DNA from: Archangium violaceum
GTDB lineage: Bacteria; Myxococcota; Myxococcia; Myxococcales; Myxococcaceae
Direction of reading: 5' to 3'
Length of the DNA stretch: 64,000 bases
Assembly (NCBI RefSeq): GCF_016859125.1
Contig: NZ_CP069338.1
Span: 8,121,001-8,185,000 of the forward strand
Within the stretch, counting starts at the first letter, position 1; every line of letters begins with the position of its first letter. The notes below the pieces were generated by a model, which was not told the DNA's origin, did not search any database, and saw nothing but the letters and a program-made list of their open reading frames with translations. Below are positions 61,113 to 64,000 of the stretch, one piece after another. Both the position numbers and the translations under genes were made by a program.

Positions 61113-61991
61113 ATGTTGAAGAGCATGACCGGGTTTGGAGCGGGACGAGCGCGAGTGGGGGACGAGGAGTTCTCCGTGGAGCTGCGCTCCCTCAACCACA
61201 AATTCTGCGAGGTGAAGGCGCGGCTGCCGAGGGAGCTGGCGGCGCTGGAGTCGGCGGTGACGAAGCAGGTGAAGGACCGACTCGCCCGCGGCTCGGTGGA
61301 GGTCTTCATCAAGAGGCAGACGGCGACGGCGGCCGGGACGGTGCCGGTGGTGGATGTGGCTCTGGCGCGGGAGTATGCGCGGGCCTTCCGTGAGGTCGCC
61401 GAGGCACTCGGGATGATGGCCGAGGTGTCCTGGACCCATGTGTCCAACCAGCCAGGGGTGATGCGGCTGGAGGAGCGGGGCATGGACGTGGAGTCGGCGG
61501 CGCAGGCGGTACAGGCGGCGTTGGAGCAGGCGCTCGGCGCGTTGGAGCGGATGCGGCAGGTGGAGGGAGAGGCGATCCACGCGGACCTTGAGGCGAGGCT
61601 CGGGCTCATCGAGCGCTGGAGCCGGGAGGTCGCCGCGCTGGCACCCCGTTCAGTGGAGGAGTACCGCCAGCGGCTGGCCGAACGCGTAGCGGAGCTGGCC
61701 CGAGGCATCTCCGTGGACGAGCAGCGGCTCGCTCAGGAAGTAGCCGTCTTCGCCGAGCGGACGGACATTGCCGAGGAGATGACGCGGCTGGCCAGTCACC
61801 TCGAGCAGTTCCGCCAGTTGATGGCGGGGAGCGAGCCGGCGGGCCGCCGCATGGACTTCCTCGTGCAGGAGATGCACCGCGAGGTGAACACCACTGGCTC
61901 GAAGAGCCAGCACGCGGAGATCTCCTCGCGAGTGGTATCGATGAAGGCTGAAGTCGAGCGCATCCGCGAACAGGTCCAGAACGTCGAATGA
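61113..61991 (+). CDS. YicC/YloC-family endoribonuclease
   Basis: A 292-residue protein. The opening LKSMTGFGAGRA and SVELRSLNHKFCEVKARLPREL are the standard N-terminal signature, and the C-terminal end DFLVQEMHREVNTTGSKSQHAEIS with VSMKAEVERIREQVQNVE is the YicC-like domain plus DUF1732. Members act as endoribonucleases in RNA turnover. The start at 61113 is fixed by the family. The gene is followed by gmk with an ATGA overlap, a very common pair. Confidence 0.94.
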   Translation: MLKSMTGFGAGRARVGDEEFSVELRSLNHKFCEVKARLPRELAALESAVTKQVKDRLARGSVEVFIKRQTATAAGTVPVVDVALAREYARAFREVAEALGMMAEVSWTHVSNQPGVMRLEERGMDVESAAQAVQAALEQALGALERMRQVEGEAIHADLEARLGLIERWSREVAALAPRSVEEYRQRLAERVAELARGISVDEQRLAQEVAVFAERTDIAEEMTRLASHLEQFRQLMAGSEPAGRRMDFLVQEMHREVNTTGSKSQHAEISSRVVSMKAEVERIREQVQNVE

Positions 61992-62620
61992 ACGAGCCCA
62001 CTTCTCTCCAGCCCGGCATCCTGCTCGTCCTCTCCGCGCCGTCGGGGACGGGAAAGACCACCTTGGCGCGCCGCCTGCTCGGCGAGCTGCCGGATGCCCT
62101 TTTCTCCATCAGTGTCACCACCCGGAAGCCCCGAGGACGGGAGCAGGACGGAGTGGACTACCACTTCGTGGACGTCGCCTCCTTTCAGGAGCGCATCGAA
62201 CGGGGCGAGTTCGTCGAGTGGGCCGAGGTCTACGGTCACTTCTACGGCAGCTCCCAAGCCGTGGTGGACGAGGCCCGAGCGCGGAAGGGCGTGGCCCTCT
62301 TCGACATCGACGTGCAGGGCGGGCTGGCGATCAAGCGCAAGCACCCCGACACGGTGCTCGTCTTCGTCGTACCTCCCGCCATGGAGGAACTCGAGCGACG
62401 CTTGCGCGAGCGTGGAACGGACGCGGAGGACACGATCCGGCGCCGGATGTTGGCAGCCCGCTCGGAGATTGAGCGAGGAGTTGCCTCATACGACTACATC
62501 ATCGTGAACGACGACTTCGAACGCGCCTATCGGGATCTGCACGCGATCGTCGTCGCCGAGCGCTGCCGCCGGGGTCGGGTAGATCTTTCGAAACTCCGGC
62601 TGGAGAAGTCGGGAACCTGA
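61988..62620 (+). CDS. gmk: Guanylate kinase
   Basis: A 210-residue enzyme phosphorylating GMP to GDP. P-loop SAPSGTGKTTLARRL (about 15-29), GMP-binding SVTTRKPRGREQDGVDYHFV and FVEWAEVYGHFYGSS, and DIDVQGGLAIKRKHPD are all present. The length is normal. In many bacteria rpoZ follows gmk; here about 1.06 kb without a gene leads to an rRNA operon instead. Confidence 0.97.
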   Translation: MNEPTSLQPGILLVLSAPSGTGKTTLARRLLGELPDALFSISVTTRKPRGREQDGVDYHFVDVASFQERIERGEFVEWAEVYGHFYGSSQAVVDEARARKGVALFDIDVQGGLAIKRKHPDTVLVFVVPPAMEELERRLRERGTDAEDTIRRRMLAARSEIERGVASYDYIIVNDDFERAYRDLHAIVVAERCRRGRVDLSKLRLEKSGT

Positions 62621-62818
62621 ACGGAAGGAATGAAGTGAGTTTCGGGAGCGGTTTCCCCTTCACCGCCGAGTTGGAGTCGGTGCGGATGACCAGGCAGGGA
62701 GGCGTCGCCTCCTCCAGGACGGGGAGTCCGGGAAGGCCACACGGGGTGGTGTGGCGTAGGTGAAATAGCTTGCGCTGCCTGATCTCTTGGTGGATAAGCC
62801 GCTTCACCTCTCGGCGCG

Positions 62819-62848
62819 GTGTCACACGCGTGACACTTCAGCGAAGTG
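62819..62848. promoter_or_regulatory. Two overlapping perfect inverted repeats, possible operator
   Basis: GTGTCAC at 62819-62825 and GTGACAC at 62830-62836 are exact complements around four bases. CACTTC at 62834-62839 and GAAGTG at 62843-62848 form a second palindrome around three bases, sharing CAC with the first. They lie about 100 bases before the first rRNA promoter. A regulator site or an mRNA end of gmk are both possible. Confidence 0.4.
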
Positions 62849-62948
62849 AGCTGTTCTTTTGATCATCAATATTAGGACCGGAAGGCTTGGGCAGAGTCGG
62901 CTGTAGACGCGGCGACTAGCCAGGGCTGGATGGGGCGGGTCGATGAAG

Positions 62949-62977
62949 TTGACAAGTCCTGAAGGTGGTCCTAGATA
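62949..62977 (+). promoter_or_regulatory. rRNA promoter candidate 1
   Basis: TTGACA at 62949-62954, a 17-base spacer and TAGATA at 62972-62977. Weakest -10 of the set, and the GC-rich segment after it is missing. Confidence 0.45.
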
Positions 62978-63045
62978 CTGAGAACCTCGTCAGTCCGGCT
63001 GGAAAAAGCCGACGGCGAGTGGAATCAACCGGGCTGAATCGGTGG

Positions 63046-63073
63046 TTGACTCCAGGCGCGGCGGTGATAGAAG
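63046..63073 (+). promoter_or_regulatory. rRNA promoter candidate 2
   Basis: TTGACT at 63046-63051, a 16-base spacer and TAGAAG at 63068-63073, then a GC-rich CCGCGCCCCCTCGG segment of the kind found at stringently controlled promoters. The spacer shares GCGGCGGTG with candidate 3. Confidence 0.6.
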
Positions 63074-63167
63074 CCGCGCCCCCTCGGACGGGAAGCGAGG
63101 TCGCAACGGCGGCCAGGAGTTCCGGACGAGCGAAGTGAAAGAGGAAATAGAAAGTCAGCGAGCGAAG

Positions 63168-63195
63168 TTGACTCTCAACGCGGCGGTGGTAGAAG
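63168..63195 (+). promoter_or_regulatory. rRNA promoter candidate 3
   Basis: TTGACT at 63168-63173, a 16-base spacer and TAGAAG at 63190-63195, followed by CCGCCTCCCCACG. Nearly a duplicate of candidate 2. Confidence 0.6.
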
Positions 63196-63273
63196 CCGCC
63201 TCCCCACGAAACGGCGGAAGTCGCGCAGGCGACAAAGCCGGGACGGGGCGGAAGAAAGAGTCGACGAAGCGGG

Positions 63274-63303
63274 TTGACACGAGACGCGGAAGTGAAGTAG
63301 ATT
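63274..63303 (+). promoter_or_regulatory. rRNA promoter candidate 4
   Basis: TTGACA at 63274-63279, an 18-base spacer and TAGATT at 63298-63303, followed by CCGCGCCCCCTCG as in candidate 2. Confidence 0.6.
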
Positions 63304-63394
63304 CCGCGCCCCCTCGACAGGAAGAAACAAGGCGCCCCGGCGCGGTGTTGGCTCCCCACGAGGCGAAACGGTGAAGCGGGGCGACAACGGCCGC

Positions 63395-63423
63395 TTGACA
63401 GAAAAGCCGCTTCGAAATAAAGA
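63395..63423 (+). promoter_or_regulatory. rRNA promoter candidate 5 (closest to 16S)
   Basis: TTGACA at 63395-63400, a 17-base spacer and TAAAGA at 63418-63423, then GCAGCCCCCGAGG. Transcription from here would give a 16S precursor leader of about 250 bases. Confidence 0.55.
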
Positions 63424-63504
63424 ATGCAGCCCCCGAGGTTGAATGGGGTGCAGCCGAGAAGTAGAGGAAGCGTAGCAGAAAGCCGCGGCGGCAACAAGCG
63501 GCTC

Positions 63505-63516
63505 GGTCTTTGAAAA
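63505..63516 (+). promoter_or_regulatory. boxA-like antitermination site in the rRNA leader
   Basis: GGTCTTTGAAAA resembles the boxA element of rRNA leaders (GCTCTTTGACAA type), bound as RNA by NusB-S10 to prevent Rho termination. It lies about 165 bases before 16S, where boxA is expected. Confidence 0.6.
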
Positions 63517-63679
63517 CCAAATAGCAAGCCCAAGAAGAAGACGATTGCGGAAACCGCAGTCAATTCTAAACGGCGCCCCAAGAGAGTCGGCGTGAGTCGA
63601 TTCCGGGGTGCCCTGAACAGCGAAGTCGGGAGTCCCGTAGCCGGGCCCTGACGGATGCCGGTTCAAAACCTTCAATTTC

Positions 63680-64000
<321 letters not shown>

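Larger units (their letters stand above)
62621..63679 (+). promoter_or_regulatory. Long leader and promoter region of the rRNA operon
   Basis: A 1,059-base gap without a credible gene. The first 230 bases hold no recognised element apart from two overlapping inverted repeats near 62819-62848. From 62949 on, five sigma-70-type promoters repeat at about 100-120 base intervals. A boxA-like site and the 16S 5' precursor follow. Short frames in this region have no ribosome site. Confidence 0.8.

Noticed and set aside
63155..63520. Open frames in the rRNA leader
   Set aside because: The region is explained by repeated promoters; no ribosome sites.

Overview
The window is a gene-dense, high-GC (about 68-70%) chromosomal stretch whose codon use and gene content point to a myxobacterium of the Cystobacterineae (Archangium/Cystobacter/Myxococcus relatives). 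Supporting signs are a chemosensory cluster with a HEAT-repeat member, a member of the myxobacterial paralogous family TIGR02265/DUF2378, DUF4388 (PATAN) proteins, a complete lipid A pathway and a Bam/Lol outer-membrane toolkit. No insertion sequence, prophage, CRISPR array or tRNA gene was seen.

Layout. 1-5.4 kb: the 3' part of a chemosensory operon (CheW end, second CheW, HEAT-repeat protein, CheR, CheB, HxD..H oxygenase-like protein), joined by stop/start overlaps except at the HEAT-cheR and CheB-oxygenase junctions. 5.5-16.9 kb: housekeeping and small genes (zinc-ribbon protein, DUF985 cupin, Nei-type glycosylase, single-domain response regulator, leuS, lptE-like lipoprotein, rpsT, MazG fused to a VOC domain, TPR/zinc membrane protein, PATAN protein). 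17-21.5 kb: phoH, pgpH-like 7TM-HD protein, and YbeY fused to a cupin. 21.7-26.2 kb: a locus that looks accessory, with a multi-spanning chemoreceptor, a cytochrome P450 7 bases behind it, and a convergent UbiA-superfamily enzyme with an altered first Asp motif. 26.6-31.9 kb: DUF4105 protein, prfB with programmed frameshift, ECF sigma/anti-sigma pair, lysS.

31.9-41.3 kb is an envelope-biogenesis run: lolC/E-like permease with a long N-terminal extension, lolD, bamA, skp, lpxD, fabZ, lpxA, lpxI. 41.5-46.9 kb: OmpA-like protein, lipoprotein, MarC, dolichol-phosphate-mannose-synthase-like glycosyltransferase, lpxB, TIGR02265 protein, GNAT. 46.9-52.2 kb: small coupled gene, receiver/PATAN/J-domain/TPR protein, MsbA-like exporter, PHP phosphoesterase. 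52.3-54.6 kb: secreted M4 metalloprotease lipoprotein. 54.8-61.1 kb: Kdo/heptose core genes waaA, glycosyltransferase, lpxK, hldA-type kinase, hldC-type adenylyltransferase, Trm112-like protein, heptosyltransferase. 61.1-62.6 kb: yicC and gmk. 62.6 kb to the end: a leader of about 1 kb with up to five tandem promoters, a boxA-like site, and the first ~320 bases of a 16S rRNA gene.

Most genes act together in making and exporting LPS, lipoproteins and outer-membrane proteins: acylation (lpxD, fabZ, lpxA), hydrolysis (lpxI), disaccharide formation (lpxB), 4'-phosphorylation (lpxK), Kdo/heptose addition (waaA, hldA, hldC, heptosyltransferase), flipping (MsbA-like), insertion (lptE-like, bamA, skp) and lipoprotein release (lolC/D). 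lpxC and lpxH are not in the window.

The less ordinary items are: a REP-like palindrome family with three copies, one lying in frame inside the Trm112-like gene; the chemoreceptor-P450-UbiA locus; several domain fusions; apparently leaderless promoters in front of lptE, pgpH and yicC; and the tandem rRNA promoter array.
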